64,000 nucleotides of DNA from Pseudopedobacter sp035496935. Its GTDB lineage: Bacteria > Bacteroidota > Bacteroidia > Sphingobacteriales > Sphingobacteriaceae. A program made the position numbers and the translations under genes. The DNA is taken from NCBI GenBank assembly GCA_035496935.1, contig DATJED010000014.1, forward strand, positions 62,001 to 126,000. The letters run 5' to 3'. This document shows, in pieces, positions 1 to 9,309 of the stretch. Position 1 is the stretch's first letter; each line of letters opens with the position of its first letter. The notes beneath the pieces are model-generated. The model did not search any database and was not told the origin of the DNA. It worked only from the letters and a program-made list of their open reading frames with translations.

Positions 1-784
1 TTAATACAATCTCTGTGAAGAAGTAAGGTTTATCGTTATAAACATAGAAGATTTGGCTCATTGGTAATAAATTGTTGCCAAATAGAGAAATAACATATTT
101 TGTCCCCACTCCAAAATCATCCGAAATACTTGATGAAGAATATACCCTTGTAGTATAATTTAAACTTGAATATGAAGTTGTAGTTTTTGCTAACGCGTAA
201 GCGTCTCCGATAACTTTAACATTATTAAAATAAACGTTATATCTACCGGAGCCAAGTGAGTATTCGATGAAATTTCCTTGACCAAATGGTATGTTTTTTA
301 CAACATCACTATCTTTATAGGCTACATCAAACTTGTCAATATTTGGTCCCCATCCACTTGGCTGATCAAATTTGATGATATTGCTTCCGGCTTTTAGTTT
401 TATTATTATTGAGATGGTTGAGACTGTATTCCAACCGCCAGATGGCATACAATCAAGTTTTCTAGCGGTTTCATTATTTACCGTTAAATAAATCGAGCGT
501 GGATCTGCGGAAGCATAATAAAGCGTAAATAAATAATCTCCTTCTTTATCAACAGTAATCGTATTTGTTAATGTACCGTTGCTGTTGCCTCCCAAATTGC
601 CCACTAACTTATTTCCGCCACAGATTGTACAATCTTGAATATTAGCTCCGTTTGATATAACCCCGCTTTCTGCCTGAAATTCCTGAGCAAAAACATTTAA
701 TTGAAAAAGCGACAAAAAAAGGCCTAATAGGAGGAGTTTATAAGAGCTATATCTCTTCTTAAAAATTGGTACACTTTTTCTCAT
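1..784 (-). CDS. Secreted CBM35-type enzyme, clan GH-D-like (partial, 3' end outside window)
   Basis: An ATG at 784 opens a frame that stays open for 261 codons to the window edge, so the C-terminal catalytic part is missing. Residues 1-33 form a signal peptide ending VFAQ. Residues about 34-145 read as a CBM6/CBM35 beta-sandwich: FQAESG near the start, a CTICGG motif, a Gly-Asp-Tyr strand, SGGW and a GWGPNID end strand. Residues about 146-261 match the layout of the N-terminal domain of the hydrolase at 22733-24778: an early PFG motif, DDFG-GTK against NDGFGKGFK, then FYVYNDKPYFF against FYTYTGRDYFF. I therefore infer a CBM35-bearing paralogue of that alpha-galactosidase-like enzyme. It follows the GH27 gene by 176 bases on the same strand and is probably cotranscribed with it. 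The domain match is by eye; the catalytic domain is not visible. Confidence 0.72.
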   Translation of the reverse strand, partial: MRKSVPIFKKRYSSYKLLLLGLFLSLFQLNVFAQEFQAESGVISNGANIQDCTICGGNKLVGNLGGNSNGTLTNTITVDKEGDYLFTLYYASADPRSIYLTVNNETARKLDCMPSGGWNTVSTISIIIKLKAGSNIIKFDQPSGWGPNIDKFDVAYKDSDVVKNIPFGQGNFIEYSLGSGRYNVYFNNVKVIGDAYALAKTTTSYSSLNYTTRVYSSSSISDDFGVGTKYVISLFGNNLLPMSQIFYVYNDKPYFFTEIVL

Positions 785-960
785 TTCAATATGGTTTAAT
801 AAAATAGACTCGCTAGAAGTATAATCGGTTAATAATAATTGGTATGAAGTTTATATTAGGCTTTACGAATAAGCTTATTAAGTAAAAGCAAATAGCCCCA
901 CCCGTAATCCCGGTTTTCCCCATGATGGGCCTTTATTCAACTTTTTGTATTGCTTGATTA

Positions 961-2193
961 TTATTTAACTGGTATTAAACGGAATAGCTTTGTTTCGTGG
1001 CTTCTCACTTTCCCGTTCCACTTTTTGCCTTTTAATACCTGTTGTGCCTGCCACAAATCTTTAACCTCAAAACCTCCGGTTAAACCAAGTTTCTTAAACG
1101 AAACATTGATTTTTTGAGAAGTATTACTGCGATTTAAAATTGCCAAAGCATACTCTCCGTTAGCTAACGTTTTTAATATAATTGTCCAATCTTTATTGTT
1201 GACTTTTGCAACTCCGGGTAAGCCTAACTCATCCTGATTAATACCAATTACCTGTTTATTTAATAAGATTCTTTTTGTTTCGGCATTCATATTTCTAATA
1301 TCATTGGAAGCCGTAAGTGGGGAATTGAGTATGCTCCACAAACTCATCTGACTTTGATATTCTGTATCTGTACATCCTATGCCTCCTAAATCTCCTGATG
1401 GTCCTTTTTTACCGTATAAGCCAACAATAAGCATATCAAAGTCATTCCAATGGCCTGGCCCCGCGTACTGACTTAATTCTAAATTCTCATCCAAAATATC
1501 TATTATCCCTTCTCCGCCAGTACCCGGCTTTCTTTGCCATTTATCCCTCACATCATTAGTAGTCCGCCATAATTGCCCTCCTGCTTCGGCTGCCCATAGC
1601 CAAGGTTTACGTCCTCCCCACTCACAAATACCAAAAACAATATTTCTTCCGCTGGCTTTAAGTGCATTGGCCATTGTTTTATACCTCGCTTTGGCAGTTT
1701 CCATATCATCAGGAGCATGGCAGTAGTCATATTTTAGATAGTCAATATCCCAAGAGGCAAATGTTTTCGCATCCTGTTCTTCAAACCCTAAACTTGCAGT
1801 ATAACCCGCACAGGTTAATAATGCCGCGTCAGAATAAATCCCTAATTTTAACCCTCTTTCATGTACGTAGCCGGCCAATGCTTTAATTCCGGAAGGAAAT
1901 TTCTTAGAATCGGCAATAATATTATTTCTATTATCTCTTCCTCCCTGCCATCCATCATCTATAATAATATACTCATATCCGGTGGCCACCATTCCAGAGC
2001 TAACCATTGCATCTGCCATTTCCTTTACATCTGCCTCGGTAATATTATCAGCAAAAAAATTCCAGGTCATCCAACTCAATGGCGGCTTTTTAGCTAAAAA
2101 AACACTTTTATTGGTAATCTCTTGTGCTTTTAAAGCACATTGATTACTCGATAAAAAACAAACAAAAACCATTATAAGATATTTTTTCATCAT
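961..2193 (-). CDS. GH27 alpha-galactosidase, secreted
   Basis: A 410-residue protein with an N-terminal signal peptide (about residues 1-24, ending KAQ). The (beta/alpha)8 barrel starts at PPLSWMTWN. The GH27 signatures are clear: IIDDGW (about 77-82), the nucleophile Asp156 in YLKYDYC, and the acid/base Asp214 in RTTNDVRDKW. A short all-beta C-terminal domain ends the protein, the usual size for bacterial GH27. It should remove terminal alpha-galactose by a retaining mechanism in the periplasm or at the cell surface. It is separated from the GH92 gene by 545 bases that hold its own promoter and operator, so it heads a separate unit with the CBM35 enzyme behind it. A second ATG directly follows the first, so the start could be 2190. 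Confidence 0.93.
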   Translation of the reverse strand: MMKKYLIMVFVCFLSSNQCALKAQEITNKSVFLAKKPPLSWMTWNFFADNITEADVKEMADAMVSSGMVATGYEYIIIDDGWQGGRDNRNNIIADSKKFPSGIKALAGYVHERGLKLGIYSDAALLTCAGYTASLGFEEQDAKTFASWDIDYLKYDYCHAPDDMETAKARYKTMANALKASGRNIVFGICEWGGRKPWLWAAEAGGQLWRTTNDVRDKWQRKPGTGGEGIIDILDENLELSQYAGPGHWNDFDMLIVGLYGKKGPSGDLGGIGCTDTEYQSQMSLWSILNSPLTASNDIRNMNAETKRILLNKQVIGINQDELGLPGVAKVNNKDWTIILKTLANGEYALAILNRSNTSQKINVSFKKLGLTGGFEVKDLWQAQQVLKGKKWNGKVRSHETKLFRLIPVK

Positions 2194-2480
2194 GATATTG
2201 CATTCTTTTTACCTCGAATAATTAGCTACCTGTGCTAAAAAAAATAAACGGGAAAATTGGCATTCCTGTAGTCCGTATTTAAACTCCGATATTTTTAATA
2301 GCAGATTATAATATTCTTGGAAGTTGCTTTTTTTCCTTCCTGAGCGTTAATTTAATAGCAGAATTAAGCAGTTCTTAAATTATTTATTAACTATCCGATT
2401 GATGTCTTGTTTTTATAATTGGGAAGCACTTTGTTAGTATATTTAATCGACCCTAAGTAAAACAAAAGTTTTTAATTATA

Positions 2481-2501
2481 CTATTCTATACTGTACTATA
2501 G
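2481..2501 (-). promoter_or_regulatory. Pentamer-repeat operator A (CTATA, period 5)
   Basis: The plus strand reads CTATT CTATA CTGTA CTATA G: four tandem copies of a five-base unit. It also contains an inverted pair CTATA-N6-TATAG at 2486-2501. It agrees at 18 of 20 positions with the element at 19592-19611 before susC, and a shorter copy lies at 24785-24799. It starts three bases beyond the -7 box, where a bound protein would block initiation. The likely binder is the GntR-type regulator at 21648-22673 (inference). Confidence 0.65.
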
Positions 2502-2503
2502 TG

Positions 2504-2534
2504 CAATTATAATTATAATTTCCTTTATATCAAA
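2504..2534 (-). promoter_or_regulatory. Bacteroidota-type promoter of the GH27 unit
   Basis: Read on the minus strand there is TTTG (2534-2531), then exactly 19 bases, then TATAATTG (2511-2504). The Bacteroidota consensus is TTTG, 19-21 bases, TAnnTTTG; the -7 box has one mismatch. Its position directly before the operator at 2481-2501 supports it. Confidence 0.6.
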
Positions 2535-2738
2535 ATCAATATTAAGTATCTATAAACGTTTATCTTATTAAGAATTTTGCTACTCAAGAACAATACAATA
2601 TCTTCCGGTACACAACAAATAGAGAGAATAAAAAAGGGGGTATAATCAGGATAGCAGGAAATTGCAATCTCGCTTGCATTATCACAGCAGAATTATAAAG
2701 TAATTGATGAGAAAGTGGCTAACCGGAATTGTCACAAA

Positions 2739-4994
2739 TTAACGGGAAACCCAGTGTTTATCTGGGTTTGATTTCATTTTAAACTCTAGCATGCCACCGG
2801 CAATGAGGTCTTTGTAATGAATAAAAGGGCTCGATAAATTCTTTCCGTTTAACTTTGCAGCATGTATGTAATTGTCATCCTTGTTTTTTCTATCGGACTT
2901 AATTGTAAATGTTTTACCGTTATCTAAATGAATAATCACTTCATTAAGTAAAGGCGAACCAATTGCGTAAGTATCGCTTGCAGGGTTAACCGGATAAAAG
3001 CCCATAGCACTAAATACATACCAGGCGGACATTTCTCCGCAATCCTCATTTCCGGCATAACCTGAGGAAGAATTGTTATAAAATCTTCTTAAAATTTCGG
3101 AAACATAGAATTGGGTTTTCCATGGTTGCCCAGCATAATTATACAGATAAGCAACATGTTGGCTAGGCTCATTTCCATGCGCATATTGCCCAATGAACCC
3201 AGATGCATTACCATTTATTTCACCATGTGAGTTTTTAATAGTAAAAAAACTATCCAGTTTAGAAGTGAATTGTTCAGCACCACCAACCAGAGAGATTAAA
3301 CCGTTTACATCCTGCGGAACATACCAGAAGTATTGCCAAGCATTCCCTTCTGTAAAGGGATCGCCTCCGTTTGCACCATATTTTAATGGACTAAATGGGT
3401 TTATCCAGTTTCCCTGATCGTCTTTCGCTCGAAAAAAACCTGTTTTCTGATCATAGAGATTTTTATAATAGGCTGATCTTTCTATAAAATGCTGGTAATC
3501 TTTTTCTTTGCCAAGCTTTTTGGCTAGTTGAGCCACACACCAATCATCATAAGCCATTTCTAAAGTAATGGAAACCGATTGAGACTGGAGATTTTCGGGC
3601 ATATAATGGTACTTCTTCCATGTCTCAAAAGGAGAGTTGAGGTGAGACCTAGTTGACGAATTCTTTATAGCCTCATAAGCCTTTTCTACATCAATACCTT
3701 TCAAATTTTTTAAAATGGCATCTACAATTACTGGGATAGCATGATTGCCTATCATACAATAGTTTTCTTGTCCCCATAATTGCCAAATGGGTAAATAACC
3801 ATAAGTATCATACTGGCGAATCATGCTGTTGATAAAAGCAACATCTTTTTTTGGTTGCAACAAAGCGTACAAAGGATGCGCCGCCCGATAGGTATCCCAC
3901 AAAGAAAAAGTAGAATAATGGGTTCCGTCAGAAGCTTTACCCGTGGTATAATCGGTTGCCATGTAATCGCCATTTTTATCGGCTAGGTTATTTGGCTGTA
4001 AAAAAGTATGATAAAGTGCGGTGTAAAAAGTTTGCTTTATTTCTTCGCTGGCTTTAATTTCAATCTTTTGCAGTTGCTTTTCCCAAATTGCTGAGGCTTC
4101 TTCTCTTGTTTTATCAAAATCCCAATCTGCAATTTCCAGGCTTAAGTTTTCTTTTGCATTGGCGATACTTACCGCCGAAAAACCTATTTTAACCAATAAA
4201 GGTTCGGTATGATGAGTGCCAAAATCTAACACTGCTCTTAAATTACTGCCATTTAAAAGTTGCTGATTTTCAGAGATACTTTCACCGTCTGTAAGGGAAG
4301 ATTTGATTATTGGCTGAGATAGTTTTGCATAAAAATAAATCTTCCGCAATTTTGCCCAGCCCGTAAATAATCTATATCCAACTATAGTTGAATCATTTAT
4401 GATATGGAGTTGAGAATTAATAATACGGCCATTCCAATTTCCTTTATTCATGGAATGATTTAGATCGATAGTTAAATGTGCCGACTCTCCTTTTGGATAT
4501 GTATATTTATGAAAACCTGAATGTCCTGTTGCAGTTAACTCGGCATTGATTTTATAATCTAACAGTTGAACTTGGTAGTAACCTGGACTTGCCGATTCTT
4601 GCTCATGCGAAAACCTAGACCGATAGCCTTCTTCTGGATGCTCCTTCGTTCCCGGGTCGAAAAAACCTTTTCCAGTGGTCGGCATCAATAAAACATCAAA
4701 AAGTTCTGAAACACCCGTTCCACTTAAATGGGTATGGCTGAAGCCTACAATGGTTTTATCGTTATAATCGTAACCAGAAGCTGTATCCCAGTTTGGTGCT
4801 TCCCGAGTATCAGGACTCAATTGAATCATCCCAAATGGAACTGTTGCTCCCGGATAATTATTTCCCGAAAGGCTGTTGCCTACAGCTCCTGTCCCAATAA
4901 ATGGGTTCACATAGGAAGTGAGCTTTTTATTGAAGTCCTGTCCATATAATTGGGTACAAACTAAAAGAAAAACAAATAAAAACTTAACCTTCAT
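2739..4994 (-). CDS. GH92 exo-alpha-mannosidase (variant active-site motifs), secreted
   Basis: A 751-residue protein with a signal peptide ending LYGQ. GH92 hallmarks are present: VNPFIGT near residue 30, PGATVPFGM, GFSHTHLSGTG and SLWDTYRA. The family's catalytic acid should be Glu609 in HGNEP. GH92 enzymes are calcium-dependent inverting alpha-mannosidases. This copy departs from the motifs in the second GH92 of the window (38515-40800): GNEPSQH instead of GNEPAHH, and GNEDCGEM (648-655) instead of GNDDCGQM. The Asp-rich motif lies where the family's base residues are, so linkage specificity may differ or activity may be altered. Its ATG follows the TAG stop of the esterase gene with no gap (TAGATG), which implies cotranslation as the last gene of the main PUL 1 operon. 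Confidence 0.93.
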   Translation of the reverse strand: MKVKFLFVFLLVCTQLYGQDFNKKLTSYVNPFIGTGAVGNSLSGNNYPGATVPFGMIQLSPDTREAPNWDTASGYDYNDKTIVGFSHTHLSGTGVSELFDVLLMPTTGKGFFDPGTKEHPEEGYRSRFSHEQESASPGYYQVQLLDYKINAELTATGHSGFHKYTYPKGESAHLTIDLNHSMNKGNWNGRIINSQLHIINDSTIVGYRLFTGWAKLRKIYFYAKLSQPIIKSSLTDGESISENQQLLNGSNLRAVLDFGTHHTEPLLVKIGFSAVSIANAKENLSLEIADWDFDKTREEASAIWEKQLQKIEIKASEEIKQTFYTALYHTFLQPNNLADKNGDYMATDYTTGKASDGTHYSTFSLWDTYRAAHPLYALLQPKKDVAFINSMIRQYDTYGYLPIWQLWGQENYCMIGNHAIPVIVDAILKNLKGIDVEKAYEAIKNSSTRSHLNSPFETWKKYHYMPENLQSQSVSITLEMAYDDWCVAQLAKKLGKEKDYQHFIERSAYYKNLYDQKTGFFRAKDDQGNWINPFSPLKYGANGGDPFTEGNAWQYFWYVPQDVNGLISLVGGAEQFTSKLDSFFTIKNSHGEINGNASGFIGQYAHGNEPSQHVAYLYNYAGQPWKTQFYVSEILRRFYNNSSSGYAGNEDCGEMSAWYVFSAMGFYPVNPASDTYAIGSPLLNEVIIHLDNGKTFTIKSDRKNKDDNYIHAAKLNGKNLSSPFIHYKDLIAGGMLEFKMKSNPDKHWVSR

Positions 4995-6968
4995 CTATTT
5001 ATCTGTTCTGAAAGGAGAAGCAGGTAAATCGCTGTTATTATAAAGATTCCCGTCCGGATTATTAGCCCAATCGTAACGTACGGCTGTAGGTGCGGTTACA
5101 GAAGAACTACTCACAATCACTTTATCTCCGCTTATTTTAGCATCGGCCCAGTGAAATTTTCCATCAGCGCCAGCAATAGCAAAACCTTTTAAATCATTGC
5201 TGTCTTTTGCTTTTAAACCTTCAGCATGAGTGAATTTTAAAACAATTTGGTTCTTTCGAACTTTCCACGATTTTAAAACCGGACCTGAATATTCATTCTT
5301 TTGATGATAATCGTGGTTTAAGGCTATCAGCGCCAACCTTCGTCCCACTTCTTGCTTATTCTTTGGGTGGATATTATCAGCCAATCCGATATCTATGATA
5401 GTAGCCATTCCAGTTTGAGGTAAGGAAAGCGCATTTCTTTGAGCGTCTCTTAATTCAGCCCAGTTAGATTCTACGGGTCGATCTTCCTTTTTCATATAAT
5501 TAGCCAATTGGACAAAATAAAATGGGAAATCACCCAATTTCCAGTTCGTTCTCCAGTCTTTAATCATTAAAGGAAAAAGTGTGCGATACTGCGTTGGGCG
5601 ATCGGCATTACTTTCACCTTGATACCAGATTACTCCTTTAATGGTGTATTTTAGGAAAGGATTAATCATGGCATTGAATAATACCGTAGGGCGATTAGGT
5701 CCTTCATCAGAAATAGGTTGAGGTTCAAATTTTTTAAGATCCAAGCCTATCTTATATTTCCATAATCCTGCTAAGGATACCATAGCACTATCCTGAGATT
5801 TAATAGCTAGAATACTTGGATCGCCATACAAACCGCCACCACCACCGCCATCAAAAACACGAATGGTGATGATATTGTTTCCTTCTTTGACTAAACTAGC
5901 AGGAATTTTATAAGTTCTAGTCTGGTTATATCCTTCTGTTTGGCCTATTTGCTTTCCGTTAAAATAAGTAATGTCATTATCGTCTATCGTTCCTAAATAA
6001 AGTGTTAAATCTTTACCAGTCATATCAGCTGGGATATTTACAGATTTCCGCACCCACACTACTCCATCAAAATCCGGTAAAACCGTATTTTCCCAAAATT
6101 CGGGAACTTTCATGTCTTTCCGAGAAGCAAAATCTACCTCTTCATTAGACCAGATTGCTACTCCATTTCTAAATCCACGGTCGGCATTTAGAACCTTCTC
6201 GTTCCATATTTTCATTTTTTGAGCGTATGGAACTTCAGTCTGTTTTCCTTTATTCTCTATCGCTTTCACCGCATCCACAAAATCAGGCATCGTTTTTAAC
6301 GCAGCGCCACTTGTCCATGCTTCCGCCACCGTTCCGCCCCAAGATGTGTGAATTAAACCTATAGGGATTTTAGTTTTTTTATAAACTTCACGGGCAAAGA
6401 AATAAGCTGTAGCAGAGAATTCTGCAACACTTTTTGGAGAACAAACCTGCCAGCCACCACCGTTATTCAATTTTGCATCATTTAATAATGTATCACTGGT
6501 GATGTGCTCAACTTGTAACAAGCGTATTTCAGGATAATTAGCATTGGCAATCTCTGCTTTGTAATTCATAATCTGACCCCAGCCAGCTAATGGCATTTCC
6601 ATATTTGACTGACCTGAACAAACCCAAACTTCTCCAATCAGTACATTTTTTAAAGTTAAGGTCTCGCCATCAGAGATGGTGATATTATATGGACCACCAT
6701 AAGACGGTGTGGCGACTTTAATCTCCCATTCGCCTTTATTGTTGGCGTTGATTTGGTATTGCTTATTGCTCCAAGTCGTAGAAATAAACACCTTTGCTCC
6801 AGGCGCAGCCTCACCCCAAATGGTGGCATCAGTTTTCTGCTGCAGTACCATGTTGTCAGCAAAAACAGAAGAAAGCTTAATTTTTGCAAACGACGAGGAT
6901 GAAACTAATCCCAAAAAAAATAATCCGAATCCTATTTTTTGAATTGCTTTTTCAACTATTTTGTTCAT
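4995..6968 (-). CDS. SGNH-type sialate O-acetylesterase family carbohydrate esterase
   Basis: A 657-residue secreted protein (hydrophobic segment about residues 11-29, ending SFA). The family motifs are GQSNM with nucleophile Ser121, GVIWYQGESN in the middle, and DNIHP near the end with Asp531 and His534 as the remaining triad. A jelly-roll-like insert sits inside the catalytic domain (about 315-405; it has a run of five glycines). That layout is typical of the bacterial 9-O-acetylesterase family and resembles CE20 xyloglucan acetylesterases. Expected role: removal of O-acetyl groups from side chains so that the exo-glycosidases can act. It sits between GH36 and GH92 in one operon. The exact ester substrate cannot be read from sequence. 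Confidence 0.88.
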   Translation of the reverse strand: MNKIVEKAIQKIGFGLFFLGLVSSSSFAKIKLSSVFADNMVLQQKTDATIWGEAAPGAKVFISTTWSNKQYQINANNKGEWEIKVATPSYGGPYNITISDGETLTLKNVLIGEVWVCSGQSNMEMPLAGWGQIMNYKAEIANANYPEIRLLQVEHITSDTLLNDAKLNNGGGWQVCSPKSVAEFSATAYFFAREVYKKTKIPIGLIHTSWGGTVAEAWTSGAALKTMPDFVDAVKAIENKGKQTEVPYAQKMKIWNEKVLNADRGFRNGVAIWSNEEVDFASRKDMKVPEFWENTVLPDFDGVVWVRKSVNIPADMTGKDLTLYLGTIDDNDITYFNGKQIGQTEGYNQTRTYKIPASLVKEGNNIITIRVFDGGGGGGLYGDPSILAIKSQDSAMVSLAGLWKYKIGLDLKKFEPQPISDEGPNRPTVLFNAMINPFLKYTIKGVIWYQGESNADRPTQYRTLFPLMIKDWRTNWKLGDFPFYFVQLANYMKKEDRPVESNWAELRDAQRNALSLPQTGMATIIDIGLADNIHPKNKQEVGRRLALIALNHDYHQKNEYSGPVLKSWKVRKNQIVLKFTHAEGLKAKDSNDLKGFAIAGADGKFHWADAKISGDKVIVSSSSVTAPTAVRYDWANNPDGNLYNNSDLPASPFRTDK

Positions 6969-6992
6969 GTTTTTATAAATTCTGTTCCAACA

Positions 6993-9191
6993 TTAATTCG
7001 TCTGCTCTAATTGAAGAACCACGCTATTCCTCCCATCCTTCACATCCGGATTAAATCCTATCTTCATTAAAAAATCTCCTGTATAAATTTTATTCGCATC
7101 TATACTGGAATTATTGCCCGGATACAGGTTCACTTCTTTAATTTTATAACTTTTACCTGCATCCAATCCTTCCAATTTTATTGGATTGTGGCTACCGGTT
7201 CCATATCTGTTATTTACAAGATAGTTAAAAATCACTCCCGAACTTTTATCCTCTTTTAAATAAAGCATGGAAGCCACATCACTTTCGGTTGGATTGGAAA
7301 GCCTAAACTGGTCTCCATGCCAAATGATATCTTTCACTTCATTGTAGGTTTTAATTGCATCCTGGCAAAATTTCAAATCATCCTTTGGCAAATGACTCAC
7401 ATTTACATCAAATCCCAATTTACCCATCATGGCTACATCTGTACGGAATTTAATGGGTTGTTTGCCCCAATCTGTGACATGGTTGGCAGAGCTGATTGCT
7501 GGATAAAAATATGAATATTCCCATTGGATGAAAATTCGCTCCATTGGGTCAGTGTTATCGCTTGGCCAGAATTCTGTAAAATATTGTAAGGCTCCATAAT
7601 CCACTCTTCCGCCACCACCAGAACAAAGCATCATTGGAACTTTTGGGTATTTAGCTCTTATTCTTTCTAATACTTTATATAAGCCTCGCATATATTCTAT
7701 GTAAAAATGAGACTGATTTTTAAGATAAGGGGAATGTGCGTTATAAATTACTGCGTTACAATCCCATTTAATGAAAGCTAATGTTGGATTCTCTTTAAAT
7801 AAATCATCCACCACACCAAAAACAAAATCCTGAACTTTCGGATTAGTCAAATCCAGCACCAGCTGATTTCTGAAATAATGTTCTTCACGTTTCGGTTCTT
7901 TCACCACCCAATCAGGATGATTTTCATACAGATTGCTTTTTGGGTTTACCATTTCAGGCTCCACCCATATTCCAAATTTAACTCCTTCCCTATCTGCTTG
8001 TTTTACAAGGGAAGAAATACCGTTAGGTAATTTGCTTTTGTTTGGCTCCCAATCTCCCAATCCGGCTGTATCTCCATTTCTTGGATATTTATTACCGAAC
8101 CATCCATCATCTAAAAGGAAAAGATCAACTCCTAATTTTTTGGTGTCTTTAAGTATATTGAAAAGCTTATTTTCATTGAAATCAAAGTAGGTGGATTCCC
8201 AATTGTTCAATAAAGTTAATCTTTCACCATTTCCGTCTAATAATTTATAATCTCTTGCCCAGCGTTGTAGTTTTCTACTGGCGTCGCCTTTTCCTTGATC
8301 AGAGAATGTATAAAGAAAAGGGGGTGTGGCGAAAGTTTCATTTGGTTTCAAGGCATAATCTGAGGCATAATTATTCATCCCTGCAATGATTCTTAGGTTA
8401 TCTTGATAGTCCAGTTCAAAATCAATCTTGAAATTTCCGCTGTATTCCAAAGCACCATAAAGCACATCACCTTCATTTTCAGTTGCTGGTTTATCCATGG
8501 AGATCATAAAAACAGAGGGTTGGAATAAATTTGCCCTTGTTCCTAGTTTGGTGTCTAAAGTCTTAACGCCATGTGTGAGTTTTGTCTCTTCAGGTCGCAT
8601 TTCCTTCGCCCAATCTCCGTGATATTGTCTCAACCAATAGTTATCCGCCTTCAAATAAAGATTAGCAGAAGCGAATTTATGCAAAACCACATCTCCTTTT
8701 TCCTGATGTCTGATCTCACTCCATTGCTCAATCACATCATCATTATAATAACTTTTGTAAAACAGGGTAACCTCAAAGTTGTAAACCGGATCTTTCAGAA
8801 CCACGCTAAGCAACGAGACATCGTCACTTATTTTCTTTACAGAATGACTTACATATCTTAAATCCAATGAATTATCCCCATCTGCATGGGTTACGCTGAT
8901 CGCGGGCTCCATTAAATTTCTTGAACCTGAAGGTGTGTATGCCGAATTTAAAATATCAGTATAGTCACTCGTTTGATGGTAGGTATTAGGAATTTGCTCA
9001 TATTCAGAAGCTTTGAATAATTTAGGTCCAAAAAAGACGATTTTAAAATCCTTTTTAGAATCTGCTTGAAGTACCAATGCGTTATTTTTAGTCTCAATAG
9101 GGATAGTTTGAGCATTAGTTTCAATGAATACAAAAAGGAATAGAGACAGTAGAAAACATGCTCTTTCCCTTGATGATTTTATATTTATCAT
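6993..9191 (-). CDS. GH36 alpha-galactosidase, secreted
   Basis: The frame is open from a TTG at 9233, but the ATG at 9191 gives a clean signal peptide ending ETNAQ, so I take 732 residues from there. The order is an N-terminal beta-supersandwich, then the barrel with LLDDGWFG, GIWVEPEM, the nucleophile Asp477 in FIKWDCN and the acid/base Asp545 in WPSDNTDP, which are classical GH36 (melibiase) signatures. It hydrolyses terminal alpha-galactosides. It lies in the main PUL 1 operon between GH95 and the acetylesterase. With GH27 and the two clan GH-D enzymes it makes four probable alpha-galactosidases under one predicted regulator, which is a strong hint to an alpha-galactan-like substrate. Confidence 0.95.
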   Translation of the reverse strand: MINIKSSRERACFLLSLFLFVFIETNAQTIPIETKNNALVLQADSKKDFKIVFFGPKLFKASEYEQIPNTYHQTSDYTDILNSAYTPSGSRNLMEPAISVTHADGDNSLDLRYVSHSVKKISDDVSLLSVVLKDPVYNFEVTLFYKSYYNDDVIEQWSEIRHQEKGDVVLHKFASANLYLKADNYWLRQYHGDWAKEMRPEETKLTHGVKTLDTKLGTRANLFQPSVFMISMDKPATENEGDVLYGALEYSGNFKIDFELDYQDNLRIIAGMNNYASDYALKPNETFATPPFLYTFSDQGKGDASRKLQRWARDYKLLDGNGERLTLLNNWESTYFDFNENKLFNILKDTKKLGVDLFLLDDGWFGNKYPRNGDTAGLGDWEPNKSKLPNGISSLVKQADREGVKFGIWVEPEMVNPKSNLYENHPDWVVKEPKREEHYFRNQLVLDLTNPKVQDFVFGVVDDLFKENPTLAFIKWDCNAVIYNAHSPYLKNQSHFYIEYMRGLYKVLERIRAKYPKVPMMLCSGGGGRVDYGALQYFTEFWPSDNTDPMERIFIQWEYSYFYPAISSANHVTDWGKQPIKFRTDVAMMGKLGFDVNVSHLPKDDLKFCQDAIKTYNEVKDIIWHGDQFRLSNPTESDVASMLYLKEDKSSGVIFNYLVNNRYGTGSHNPIKLEGLDAGKSYKIKEVNLYPGNNSSIDANKIYTGDFLMKIGFNPDVKDGRNSVVLQLEQTN

Positions 9192-9309
9192 GATTTTATA
9201 ATCTTCTTTTAATAGGATCTTGTTTATTATCAATAGTAGCTTTAACTCAATTTATATGGGCAAATAGCAATTTTGTCTTGACCTGATGGGATATATGATC
9301 ACTGCCATC

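Larger units (their letters stand above)
2194..2738. other. 545-base intergenic region holding the GH27 promoter
   Basis: No credible gene is seen here. The region is AT-rich and lies between the stop of the GH92 gene and the start of the GH27 gene. The only structure I can support is the promoter and pentamer-repeat operator at 2481-2534, which leaves a 5' leader of nearly 290 bases before the GH27 start. Confidence 0.6.

Noticed and set aside
6993..9233. GH36 starting at the TTG at 9233
   Set aside because: It would place 14 extra residues before the signal peptide. The ATG at 9191 gives a normal export signal.
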